Origin: Paenibacillus sp. Root444D2
GTDB lineage: Bacteria > Bacillota > Bacilli > Paenibacillales > NBRC-103111
Reading direction: 5' to 3'
Assembly: GCF_001426375.1 (NCBI RefSeq)
Contig: NZ_LMEO01000004.1
Span: forward strand, 62,001 to 126,000
Length of the DNA stretch: 64,000 bases
Shown piece by piece: positions 12,961 to 22,600 of the stretch. Under the pieces are notes generated by a model, which was not told where the DNA came from, did no database searches, and saw only the letters and a program-made list of their open reading frames with translations. The position numbers and the translations under genes were made by a program. Position 1 is the first letter of the stretch, and the number at the start of each line of letters is the position of its first letter.

Positions 12961-13832
12961 TATTCCTGTACCTCCTTGCGGCGCATATACATGAGCAGCG
13001 GAATGGAAATGAGCGTTACAGCTATAAACAGTACGGTATTCACGGCCGTTCCAAGCCCCCAGTTGCCTTCTCCGAATGCTTTTAAAATCATGGTCCCAAT
13101 GACCTGAGAAGAATTCCCGGGACCTCCTCCTGTCAGAACGAACACCTCGGAGAACACCTTCAAGCCTCCGATCAAGGTCAGCATGACATTGATATTAATA
13201 GCGGGCCACAGCAGTGGGAGCGTAATGTGAAGGAAGCTCTTCCAGCCTCCCGCTCCATCGATTCGGGCCGCTTCGTAATAATCTTTCGAGATGGATTGCA
13301 GCCCAGCCAAATAAATAGCCATTTGAAATCCAGTAAATTGCCAGATCGCTAGTCCGCTAATCGTCAGCATAATAACGGAGGGATCCGTCAGCCAAGCTTG
13401 CTTCAGAACACCCAACCCTACGGTATCAAGGATTTGATTAATTAAGCCCTCCGAACGAAGCATAGGAATGAACAAGAGACTGATGACCAGTACGCTTATA
13501 ATGGAAGGTGTGTAAAATATGGCTCTTAGCCAATTTCTGGTTTTTAAATTCATATTCAGTGCAACTGCAAGAAGGATTGCCAGCACATTTTTGCCAATGA
13601 CGGTTATAATAGCGAAGATAATCGTATTCTTGATGGCCAGAAGCAGCGTCTCGTCCGTGAAAATACGTTCAAAGTTATACAGCCCGTTGAAGTGGATCTC
13701 TTCCGTGTCCAACCGCCAATCCGTAAAGGAATAAAACAAACCAATCACCGTAGGCAGCACATAAAAAACCAAATAGAGAAGCAGAGCCGGCAAAATTAAA
13801 TAGTAAGAATAAAGACGTTTCGTAATTCTCAT
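12960..13832 (-). CDS. Carbohydrate ABC transporter permease (MalF/UgpA type)
   Basis: About 290 residues from the ATG at 13832, which has GGAG 9 bases upstream; the open frame reaches 13883 but that upstream part runs through a hairpin. Six membrane segments are expected, with the EAA motif EAARIDGAGGWKSFLHITLP that docks to the ATPase. The terminal GGP motif (LTGGGPGNSSQVIG) is typical of CUT1 MalF-like subunits. It is paired with the MalG-like gene downstream and the binding protein upstream. Confidence 0.92.
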   Translation of the reverse strand: MRITKRLYSYYLILPALLLYLVFYVLPTVIGLFYSFTDWRLDTEEIHFNGLYNFERIFTDETLLLAIKNTIIFAIITVIGKNVLAILLAVALNMNLKTRNWLRAIFYTPSIISVLVISLLFIPMLRSEGLINQILDTVGLGVLKQAWLTDPSVIMLTISGLAIWQFTGFQMAIYLAGLQSISKDYYEAARIDGAGGWKSFLHITLPLLWPAININVMLTLIGGLKVFSEVFVLTGGGPGNSSQVIGTMILKAFGEGNWGLGTAVNTVLFIAVTLISIPLLMYMRRKEVQE

Positions 13833-13846
13833 GTTATCACGCTCCA

Positions 13847-13889
13847 TAAAAAACTTCGGCAGAATAAAGCCCTGAAGCTTCATTCTGCC
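13847..13889 (-). terminator. Attenuating hairpin between binding protein and permeases
   Basis: On the minus strand GGCAGAATGAAG pairs with CTTTATTCTGCC (one G-U wobble), loop of 8, followed by GAAGTTTTTT. It sits between the binding-protein stop (13919) and the permease start (13832). Partial termination here would raise binding protein over permease, as in many sugar operons. Confidence 0.65.
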
Positions 13890-13918
13890 TTTTGGCGAAA
13901 CCTTTTGAAACCTTATAC

Positions 13919-15253
13919 TTAGAAGCCCGGCATCTTCTTGTCTTTCATCAGCTGAGCGAATTTTTTATCCCAGGAAACATAAACATCTTTCGGAGTCTTA
14001 CCGCCCGCATACATGTCTTGGTAGCCTTTCCATAGCTCTGAGATATCGACTGATAGGTACGCGTCCATTGTCATCGTCGTTTTATTCGTTTTCATATAAG
14101 TATCAACGATCGCCTGCTTATATGGAGGCAGTTCCGGCGTTTGGATATCTTTGAAATTGGAAATATATTTGTTCGCTGTTACAATTTTTTGCCCTACGCT
14201 TTGGGAGGCAAGGTAATCCAGGAATTTCTTGGTTTCCGCCAGATGCTTAGCTTTTTTAGGGACGAACAATTGGCCGCCTAGCGGGCTTATTCCCAAATCC
14301 GCTCCGTCTGCATACGGGATAGCAAAGAGTCCAAGATGAATGTTTGGATCTTTTTGATAGGCGTCATTAATGAGCCAATCCCCCATAGCCATCATAGCGA
14401 CTTCCTTCTTCAGGAATTTATTGACCGCCATGTCATAGCTATCGCTTAATACGTCTTTGTTCGTATATCCTTTCTTAAATAGGTCCAGCTGCTGCTGCGT
14501 AACGGTTTCAAAAGCGGGAACTTCGGTCCATTTGCGCTTATTCGCGTTCAAATCTTCCCACAATTTAGGATCGTTTTTCTTCGCATAATCGGCCAGTGCG
14601 GCTGCTGTCCAAATATTAGTCGCCCAGGAATCTTTAAAAGGCATGAAGATCGGAGTGATACCGCTTGCTTTAATTTTGTCGCTAACCGCCAGCAGTTCAG
14701 TATAATTCTTTGGAATAGACAATCCCAGTTCCTTGAATATATCCTGGTTGTAAACCATTCCCTGCTGCCCTGCGTCCTGATTCAGGTGAAACGCGTAAAT
14801 ATGCCCGTTAGAAGAAAGCACATCCTTGTTAAGCAATCTGGAAGCCCACGGCTCATTATCCAGCTGTTCAAAATTTTTATCCAAATTTAGTTCTCTTTCA
14901 GCACTGACGAGGTTATATAGAATCAGGTCAGGCACTTCTCCCACAGCCAGCTTCGTCTGCATGATCGTGGAGATTTGCTCGGAAGGAAGCATCTGGATGT
15001 TGACGTGAATATTCGTCTGCTTTTCAAACTCCGCTAGCATTTCTTTATTCGCATAAGCTGCGTTCTCAGAGCTTTTCCCCAATGCAAATTCAATCGTTAC
15101 TTTGGCAGACTGCGAGGGAGACGCTTTATCCGTGCTGCTTGGCGTGCTGCTTCCGCCCGAATCTGGATTGCTTTTGGATCCACAGCCTGTCAGGGAGAGC
15201 GCTATCATAAGCGTAAGGGAACTAAATAATATTTTTTTATTTATTTGTTTCAA
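13919..15253 (-). CDS. Extracellular sugar-binding lipoprotein of an ABC importer
   Basis: About 444 residues. I place the start at a TTG (15253), which has GGAGGGG 6 bases upstream and gives a normal n-region (KQINKK); an in-frame ATG at 15271 lacks a ribosome binding site. The lipobox is LSLTGC, followed by a Gly/Ser-rich linker. The rest is a family 1 solute-binding protein (EFALGKSSENAAYANKEM, NGHIYAFHLNQD, PLGGQLFVPKKAKHL). It should capture oligosaccharide released from fucosylated or acetylated plant glycans, judged only from the GH95 and esterases in the operon. It heads a six-gene operon and is divergent from a YesM-type kinase. Confidence 0.93.
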   Translation of the reverse strand: MKQINKKILFSSLTLMIALSLTGCGSKSNPDSGGSSTPSSTDKASPSQSAKVTIEFALGKSSENAAYANKEMLAEFEKQTNIHVNIQMLPSEQISTIMQTKLAVGEVPDLILYNLVSAERELNLDKNFEQLDNEPWASRLLNKDVLSSNGHIYAFHLNQDAGQQGMVYNQDIFKELGLSIPKNYTELLAVSDKIKASGITPIFMPFKDSWATNIWTAAALADYAKKNDPKLWEDLNANKRKWTEVPAFETVTQQQLDLFKKGYTNKDVLSDSYDMAVNKFLKKEVAMMAMGDWLINDAYQKDPNIHLGLFAIPYADGADLGISPLGGQLFVPKKAKHLAETKKFLDYLASQSVGQKIVTANKYISNFKDIQTPELPPYKQAIVDTYMKTNKTTMTMDAYLSVDISELWKGYQDMYAGGKTPKDVYVSWDKKFAQLMKDKKMPGF

Positions 15254-15311
15254 ACTGAACCCCTCCATCATGTTGGTTTGATGAAACCCGTTGCAACTGG
15301 TTACAACTACG

Positions 15312-15317
15312 ATTATA
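15312..15317 (-). promoter_or_regulatory. Possible -10 box of the GH95 transport operon
   Basis: The minus strand has a consensus TATAAT here, about 60 bases before the binding-protein start. At 17 bases further upstream only TGTACT-like sequence is found, so a weak -35 needing the divergent YesN activator is plausible. Confidence 0.35.
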
Positions 15318-15457
15318 GGTATCTATTCCTGCAAAGTACATGTTCGTGGTTGACTCTTCCTGTGTAATATTATGAACCAATTTGGGGGTATTAACGATTT
15401 CATTCCGGTGTTATAGTAGGGTTATTCATGACACTACAGGAAGGAAGGTGCGCAGAA

Positions 15458-17233
15458 GTGAATAACTTGATCGGCAAAAAGCCGCTGCAGATCAACCTCC
15501 AGACTAAGCTGTTTGCAACCTTTTTCATTCTGCTTATCTTCATTCTCGGCTGCTTTCTGATCTATGTAAATGTGCTAGTCGTCAAGCCGCTCAAAGAAAG
15601 AACCATCCAGGACACTCTCTTGACAGCCACCAAAGTTGCTAGTCAACTGGACAGCTACATCGCTATGCAAAACCAGCTTTCGCAGCGCGTATTATCCAAT
15701 CGGGATATTTTCTCTTTTTTGTATGAGTCCTTGAGCAAAAAGTCAACTTCTTCGATTGATGATTTGAATCAAAAACGTGTGCTTAGCGATATTATGTTTC
15801 GTGCCGTCGGCCCAAGCCTAAATATCCATGATATGATCATTTACAGCCTTCAAGGCGATGAGTTGGCTTCCTATATCGGATATACGGACTTGCCTTCGCT
15901 TGAGCCCGTATTAAGTGACGAGACGGCAAGAAGGAAATTGGAAAGCAGCAGCTACATTCTCTATGCGCCCAAGGGCCAGCCAATTTCCTTTATACGTTCC
16001 ATCGTGGATGTGAATGGCACCGTCTTCGGCTATCTGTCCATTCAGATGGATAATCGTGATTTACAATCCTTGGCTGACGCTGGCAACACCGGAAACGTAT
16101 TCGTAACAGACGGCAACGGTGAGGCGGTTATTAAGTCCTCAGACACGGAGTACAAGACACCTGACGGAAGCAATGACTACCTTTCAAACACGAACGGCAT
16201 TTATAAAGATACTTCTGAGAACTATGTCGCCTTCCAGAAATCTTCGTTTACAGGATGGACGGTATATGTGATCACACCAAGCAAATCCGTTCTTGGTTCT
16301 GTCAATTCCGTTAAAAATATTGCGATAATCATCATTGTCTCACTAACGTTATTCTCGTTCCTGTACATCTATTTCACGTCCAAAAGTCTAGTACTGCCGA
16401 TCAGGAAGCTTCGCAGTCAAATTCTTCGCATCAACTATAGCAACCTGAGCATGAACATGGATAGCCGGCTGTATAACAATGAACTGCTGCTGCTGAACGA
16501 AGCGTTTCGCGAGCTTTTTGATCGGCTGCAAGAATCGATCGAAAGAGAGAAGATGGCGGTTCACAAAGAGGCAATGGCGCGGAATTCGGCGCTGCAAGCA
16601 CAGATCGCTCCGCATTTTATTCACAATGTGCTTTATTTGATCAGCATTGCAGCTCAAGAGAACAAGGTACAAGTCGTTAGTGAAATGTGCAAGCATTTAT
16701 CCGAAAATCTGAGATATGTCGTTTCTTCTCCGTATGAGCATGTCACTTTATTGGATGAAATCGAGCATACCAAGCATTACTTATCGTTGATTGGGCAGCA
16801 ATACGAAGATGATCTCATGTGGGAAATAGACATCGACCATTCCTCTGAATCCATACTGCTGCCACGCCTAGTCATTCAACCATTTGTGGAAAACTGCATC
16901 GAACACGCCTTCGATCGATCTGATCCTCCGTGGAAAATCCAGATTAAGGCCAAGCTGTACAACGGGCTGTGGGCTATTGAAATCACGGATAACGGCGGGG
17001 GGTTTGCGGAATCCAAGATCAAAGAAATTCTCAGCCATATCGACGACATGAACCCCGACTCCCAGGAGCAGGAGAGTCTTGCGGCGGGAATCGGCAATAT
17101 GGGGATTGTGAACACCGTAAATCGCCTCAAGCTTATGTACAGGAACCGGTTATTTTTTAATTTGTACAACAATTCCGGCAGCCAGGGCGCTACCATCCAA
17201 ATTATAGCTTCGTTAACCAAAGACTTTTACTAG
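15458..17233 (+). CDS. YesM-family sensor histidine kinase
   Basis: About 592 residues from a GTG at 15458, preferred because AGGAAGGAAGG lies 9 bases upstream; the ATG at 15428 has no such site. One membrane helix near 20-42, an extracellular sensor of about 250 residues, a second helix near 295-315, a HAMP linker, the His_kinase block near 383-391 and a HATPase domain (QPFVENCIEHAF, DNGGGF). The phospho-acceptor box reads QIAPHFIHN rather than the usual QINPHFLYN, a variant of unknown effect. It is paired with the response regulator 21 bases downstream and divergent from the GH95 transport operon it presumably controls. Confidence 0.9.
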   Translation: MNNLIGKKPLQINLQTKLFATFFILLIFILGCFLIYVNVLVVKPLKERTIQDTLLTATKVASQLDSYIAMQNQLSQRVLSNRDIFSFLYESLSKKSTSSIDDLNQKRVLSDIMFRAVGPSLNIHDMIIYSLQGDELASYIGYTDLPSLEPVLSDETARRKLESSSYILYAPKGQPISFIRSIVDVNGTVFGYLSIQMDNRDLQSLADAGNTGNVFVTDGNGEAVIKSSDTEYKTPDGSNDYLSNTNGIYKDTSENYVAFQKSSFTGWTVYVITPSKSVLGSVNSVKNIAIIIIVSLTLFSFLYIYFTSKSLVLPIRKLRSQILRINYSNLSMNMDSRLYNNELLLLNEAFRELFDRLQESIEREKMAVHKEAMARNSALQAQIAPHFIHNVLYLISIAAQENKVQVVSEMCKHLSENLRYVVSSPYEHVTLLDEIEHTKHYLSLIGQQYEDDLMWEIDIDHSSESILLPRLVIQPFVENCIEHAFDRSDPPWKIQIKAKLYNGLWAIEITDNGGGFAESKIKEILSHIDDMNPDSQEQESLAAGIGNMGIVNTVNRLKLMYRNRLFFNLYNNSGSQGATIQIIASLTKDFY

Positions 17234-17254
17234 ATTCATGCGGGAGGGACAACG

Positions 17255-18775
17255 ATGTTTCAAGCTCTCATTGCAGAGGACAGCAAACCGATTCTGCGGA
17301 ACCTCAAAGCGCTCATTCAAACTTCCGGTCTTCCTATTCAAGTCGCAGCCGCCGCAACGAACGGCGAGGAAGCGCTGGAGTTTTGTCAACATAACGCAAT
17401 CGACATTCTCATTACGGATATCAGAATGCCTAAGATGGACGGTCTTACACTGATCGATCAAGCCAAAAAAATAAACACCAAGCTGAAGGTCGTTCTCATC
17501 AGCGGGTATAATGATTTCGAATATACACGAAAAGCCATTAATTTGCAGGTATGCGACTACTTGTTAAAGCCTGTAGAACGCAGTCAGATGATGGAGGTTA
17601 TGGAACGAGTCGTCGCCCAGCTCGAAGAGGAACACCATACAGAAAGCTCCGTATTCGATGGAATTCTGGATCCGTCTTCCAGCCGTCTTATGAAACTGGA
17701 ACCGGCTTTCTTTGAGCACTCCAAGCTGTTATGGGTGGTTCGCAAGCAAATCTTTACGCCACTTTCGGATCACTGGAATTCGGAGATTATTAAGTTGAGA
17801 CTCACGGAGGCTTTGGAGGGGCATCCCTTCTGGCTTTTTCCAACTCAAGATCCCCTGCAGCTTCTTATCCTGACGAATGCTTCTTTCATTGAGGGCCACA
17901 ATTACAACATGAATATTATGGAAATAATACACAATTGCTTTGTTACACTGGGCCTCGATGTCTCTATAGCTTGCAGTTCCAGATCGGTAGTGCCTAAGAA
18001 GATCCCCGAGTCTTACAGGGAAATTTCACAGACACTCAAGGAACAATTAAACTTCTCCAAGCCGATCCTGCTGGATGTCAGCCTTCCTCTGCACATACAG
18101 CAAGCTTCACAAGAGGAAATAGACCGATTAGGCGACAACTATACAGGCATGATACAGAGACTTCAGAAGGACCGCTTTCTCCTGCAGCTCTCCGAGCAGT
18201 TGAGTAAATGGCAGCAGGCTGACCTCCCCGTCGCCCAGTTGGAACGCTTTGTATCCCGGCTTGTAGGAGCATTCGAATCCTCTGCAAACCCGCATACCGA
18301 ATGGAAAAACTGGGCGGTGCTTGAACAAGCCAGGAAACTATTTGAACAATCAAGCTATGCCGATTTTTGCTCTGAACTTCTTGCATTTTCGGGCGAATGC
18401 TTCGACTCTTTGCTGACCTCTAACAAAAAAAGCGGCAATGAGTTGTTTATGAAAATCGATGAGCATCTCAGAACGAACCTGTATGCCCAGGTGTCTATGA
18501 GCGATCTTTCCACGAAATTTCATGTAAGCTCTTCCTATATAAGCCGGATTGTAAAAAAATACTCTCAAAACACGTTCGTACATCACTATCTGGATTTGAA
18601 AATTCGTGAAGCAAGAAGACTAATGGAAACAAATCCCGATATGAAAATCAAAGAATTATCGGATGCGCTCTGCTTTCACGACCAGCATTACTTTTCAAAA
18701 GTGTTCAAGGAATATGTCGGGTGCAGTCCATCGGAATACAAAGCAGCAATTCCCTTTAAGCCTCAAGATGTATAA
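17255..18775 (+). CDS. YesN-family response regulator with AraC DNA-binding domain
   Basis: 506 residues. The receiver domain (1-120) has the acidic pair near AEDS and phospho-acceptor Asp55 in ITDIRMP, with Lys in LLKPV. A middle region of about 270 residues has no motif I recognise. The C-terminal AraC-type double helix-turn-helix (about 400-500) ends in DQHYFSKVFKEYVGCSPSEY. GGGAGGG precedes the ATG. It should activate the divergent sugar operon when phosphorylated by the upstream kinase. A bidirectional terminator follows. Confidence 0.92.
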   Translation: MFQALIAEDSKPILRNLKALIQTSGLPIQVAAAATNGEEALEFCQHNAIDILITDIRMPKMDGLTLIDQAKKINTKLKVVLISGYNDFEYTRKAINLQVCDYLLKPVERSQMMEVMERVVAQLEEEHHTESSVFDGILDPSSSRLMKLEPAFFEHSKLLWVVRKQIFTPLSDHWNSEIIKLRLTEALEGHPFWLFPTQDPLQLLILTNASFIEGHNYNMNIMEIIHNCFVTLGLDVSIACSSRSVVPKKIPESYREISQTLKEQLNFSKPILLDVSLPLHIQQASQEEIDRLGDNYTGMIQRLQKDRFLLQLSEQLSKWQQADLPVAQLERFVSRLVGAFESSANPHTEWKNWAVLEQARKLFEQSSYADFCSELLAFSGECFDSLLTSNKKSGNELFMKIDEHLRTNLYAQVSMSDLSTKFHVSSSYISRIVKKYSQNTFVHHYLDLKIREARRLMETNPDMKIKELSDALCFHDQHYFSKVFKEYVGCSPSEYKAAIPFKPQDV

Positions 18776-18810
18776 AGAAGCCAAGGCAAGAATTGGACAT
18801 TTGAAACGAA

Positions 18811-18847
18811 AAATCCGACTTGCCTTTTGAAAGGAAAAGTCGGATTT
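18811..18847. terminator. Bidirectional terminator between YesN and the pentapeptide gene
   Basis: AAATCCGACTT pairs with AAGTCGGATTT (11-bp perfect stem) around an inner CCTTT/AAAGG helix. It is flanked by A and T residues on both sides and serves two convergent genes. Confidence 0.8.
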
Positions 18848-18854
18848 CTCAGTC

Positions 18855-19460
18855 TCAATCTATCTTTGCACCGTATGAACGCAAAAAACTAACAGCTTGT
18901 TCTCTGTCCATCCGTGCACCTTTGACAACAAGCGTTTTAAAATCGATTCCATCCATATTAGCGCCACGCAAGTCCGCACCCTGCAGCTTTGCTTTTCCAA
19001 AAATTGCACTTGTCAGGTCGCAATCTCTTAGATCAGCCTTCTCCAGATTAGCATCAGAAAGATCTGCTCCATGAAAACGAACTCCTCGCATAACCTGTTT
19101 TGCTAATCTAGCTTGTCTCAAATTTGTATAGGACCAATCCCCTCGAACCAAGGTAACACCATCCATTTGAGCGCCTGCAAAGTCTGAGCCTGTCATTTTA
19201 CAATGGTTAAATTCAGAAACGAAGAGATTAGCTTCAGCAAAATTGCAGTTTTCATAAGCAGATTCTGTGTGAATCGAACCATTCAACAAAGCTCCGCGAA
19301 AATTGCATTCTATGAACCGGCATTGATTGATCGTGATTTCCTCCATCGAACTGCTGGTAAATGTACAACGTTTAAAGGTGCAGCGAATGAGTTCACCGTA
19401 TCTTAAATCCCGCCCGCTAAAATCAACTGCCTCGTAGTGTTGATCTATATACTGAAACAT
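18855..19460 (-). CDS. Pentapeptide-repeat protein
   Basis: About 201 residues from the ATG at 19460, which has GGGAGG just upstream; an in-frame TTG at 19475 is less likely. Most of the protein is A(D/N)LxX pentapeptides (CTFTSSSMEEITINQCRFIE, GADLSDANLEKADLRDCDL), which fold as a right-handed quadrilateral beta-helix. The length is close to that of Qnr/McbG proteins, which mimic DNA and protect gyrase, but pentapeptide proteins are functionally diverse and I see nothing that proves that role. It stands alone on the minus strand, convergent with the YesN gene. Confidence 0.88.
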   Translation of the reverse strand: MFQYIDQHYEAVDFSGRDLRYGELIRCTFKRCTFTSSSMEEITINQCRFIECNFRGALLNGSIHTESAYENCNFAEANLFVSEFNHCKMTGSDFAGAQMDGVTLVRGDWSYTNLRQARLAKQVMRGVRFHGADLSDANLEKADLRDCDLTSAIFGKAKLQGADLRGANMDGIDFKTLVVKGARMDREQAVSFLRSYGAKID

Positions 19461-19610
19461 ATTGGCCTCCCTCAAACAAACGACAGTATTAACCCTATAG
19501 ACCCTACTAGTTATTTTTTAATATATCATATGCGTGTCAAGTACCTGTCTAATCTCAACCAAAAGTCAAGAATTATATTTTTGCATTATTTTAAAAATTA
19601 GATAGGAATG

Positions 19611-19655
19611 AAAAATTGGTTGAGAGGGATATTAGTCCCCACTCAACCAATTTTC
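19611..19655 (-). terminator. Terminator of the beta-galactosidase operon
   Basis: AAAATTGGTTGAG pairs with CTCAACCAATTTT (13 bp), with an inner GGGA/TCCC-like extension. The minus strand ends in AATTTTTC. It follows the GH2 stop at 19693. Confidence 0.82.
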
Positions 19656-19692
19656 TTTGTTTTCACCGATCAAAGTACGTCGTATAGAGCCA

Positions 19693-22600
19693 TCATAGCC
19701 GGTGAATATTGAATTCAAACGCTAGGTCTTGGTCAGCTTTGATCAGATACTCATCATGTACCGGCGCCCCCCAGCTGTCATCACCGCCAACGCCCATCTG
19801 TCTGCCCGCTACCGTGACGACCGTGTAATGAACGTTCGGCAGCTCATAATGATGGTAGGCATTTTCCAGCTCGAATGCCGTAAACGGCGAAATGTTACAT
19901 TCCACTGGCTGAACAGCTGGTGCGGTTATCCGAATACCGTGGCCATCGTTATTCGTAATGTTCACACGGCGGACGCCTGTGCGGTTCCCCGACTCTTGCG
20001 GCACGACATAGCCAGAAACATTATCAGCAGCGTCATTCTTGAACACTCCGAGCCTTGCTCCGAAGGCGCGATCGATATAGTTCTCCTCAGGTCCCATCGC
20101 GTACCAATCCAAATGGAAATAATCAGCTGGAACCTTGAACGACAACGCGAATATCGGCAGTTTCGGAAGACCGGTTGCTCCCTCGTAGCGAGATTTGACG
20201 TTCAAACTGCCATCGGCATACACCGTGTATGCAACCGTCACTAAAACGTCCGCGCTGATACTAAGCTTGTACTGAAACGTTACTGTTACGCTTCCCGCTT
20301 GCTCCGTCAATTCGACACCGATGCATTTGCGCGTTAAGCTCGCCGCGTACCAAGCACCCGAGTCAAAGCCGAGCGAGAATCCTTTATCGTTATCCGTTGT
20401 CGCACGCCAGAATAACGGCGCTGGCGGAATAGCGATCATCTCTCGGCCGGCATAGTTCAGTGAAATCAGGCTTCCCGCCTGCTTCGAGAACATGATACTA
20501 AAATCTCGTCCATGAACCCCTATGTTTACATCGCCATCCACGACTCTGAATGATCCTTCAGGTTGTGCAGACGAAGCCGGATCATCAACCAGAAATACGT
20601 ACTGCCCGAACGAAACCTCATGTCCAGCTTCAGCCCATAGAGTACTCTCCTTCAAATTGAGCGACGCATGTACGACATACTCACCTGGCTCATCCACAGA
20701 CGGCAGCTCAAGCGTCACATAAGCCTCGCTTTGCGCCGGAACGTCGATATTCCTCTTGCCTCGGAATATCTCCTTACCTTCTTTATGCAGGACAACTAGC
20801 AGATCATAAGCCTCAGTACCTTCGAACAGGTTCTCGTTCGTCACCTTCACACCTTGGCGATCCGGCACGAGTTTGATGTTCTGGTAGAGGAACTTCACTT
20901 CCTGCATCTTTGGCGACACCTTGCGGTCCGCGTAAACAATACCGTTCGTGCAGAAATTATAGTCAGTGGCGCGGTCGCCGAAATCGCCGCCGAATGCGAG
21001 AAACTCTTTACCGTAACGGTCTTTCTTGACGATCACCTGATCGATATAATCCCAGATAAAGCCACCTTGATACATAGCATATTTCTGTTCAAGCTCGGTA
21101 TATTTATGCATGCCGCCTACCGAATTGCCCATCGCGTGCATATATTCGCAGCTTATATACGGCTTCTGCGGGTTATCGTTTAAATAGGCCTCGATGTCCA
21201 ACGGCTTCGCATACATACGGCTCTCCATATCGCTCGTATCGTTATACTTACGGTTATGAAAAACCCCTTCATAGTGAACAAGTCGACTAGGATCCTTCTC
21301 CCGGAAATAGTTCGACACGTTTAGCAGGACTTCGCCCGCATAGGCTTCGTTACCGACCGACCAGATCAGAATAGAAGGATGGTTCTTGTCGCGCTCGACC
21401 ATCGAAATTGCCCGGTCCATCACGATATCCTGCCATTCTGGCTTATTCGCCGGAATATTCCAAGATGGCTCTACTGCGCCCATCTTCTGCCATGAACCAT
21501 GTGTTTCCAAATTCATCTCATCAATGACGTAGATGCCATAGATGTCACACAATTCGTACCATAAAGACTGATTCGGATAATGTGATGTCCGGACGGCATT
21601 TAAGTTATTGCGTTTTAGCGTAGCAATATCCCACAACATATCTTCCTTCGTAATGGCCCGTCCCCTGCGGCTGTTGAATTCATGACGGTTGACACCCTTG
21701 AAGACGATTCGTTTGCCGTTAAGGTGCATGATTTTATTTATCATTTCAAACTTACGGAAGCCGACCCTCTGCGAAATAACCTCAACAAGCTTGCCTGCTT
21801 GATCATAAACGCTGACATATAGAACATACAAATATGGCTTCTCTGCACTCCACGGTGTAACTTGTCCAGCATCCATAGACAACGATATAGCTTCGATGGT
21901 TGACACTTCGGAGCGAGCCGTCCCAACAGTATGCCCCGCCGCATCCTTTAATTCCAGGTAAACAGCAGCTTCTTGCCGATCAGCCAGCTTAATATCCGCA
22001 CGAAGGCTGCCATTCTCATATGCAGCATCAAGATCAGCATGTACAAAAAGATCGCGAACGTGAATGCTCGGAACGGTGTATAAATAAACGTCACGGAAAA
22101 TGCCTGAGAAACGCCAGAAATCTTGATCTTCCAGCCAGCTGCCTGTACTTCTTTGATACACTTCTACAGCAAGCTTATTCTCACCCTCCTGCAGGAACGG
22201 CGTCAGGTCGAATTCCGCCGGAGTAAAGCTGTCTTCGCTATATCCGATAAATTCTCCGTTTAACCACAAGTAAAAGGCTGACTCCACACCTTGAAACGAT
22301 ATGTAGACGGGCCTGCCCTTCATATGATCAGGCAGTGTGAAGTACTTCACATAACTGCCGACCGGATTATCATGTTCCGGAATAGCTGGCGGACGAATAT
22401 CGTGATGCCCATCCCATGGATACATCGTATTTACATATTGAGGTTTTCCATAACCCTGCAATTGAATGTGTCCTGGCACTTCAATATTGCTCCAACTGCC
22501 GCACTCGTAATCGAGCTGATGGAACAGCTCAGGACGATCAGCAGGCTTCCCGGAATAGTTGAATTTCCAACTGCCGTTAAGGTCGTGCCTTAGCGCCATA

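Noticed and set aside
15351..15375. TTGACT as -35 of the first YesM kinase
   Set aside because: No acceptable -10 occurs 16-18 bases downstream, so I could not support a promoter.
18855..19460. Calling the pentapeptide-repeat protein a Qnr quinolone-resistance determinant
   Set aside because: Length is similar, but sequence read by eye does not allow this assignment and most such proteins are not Qnr.
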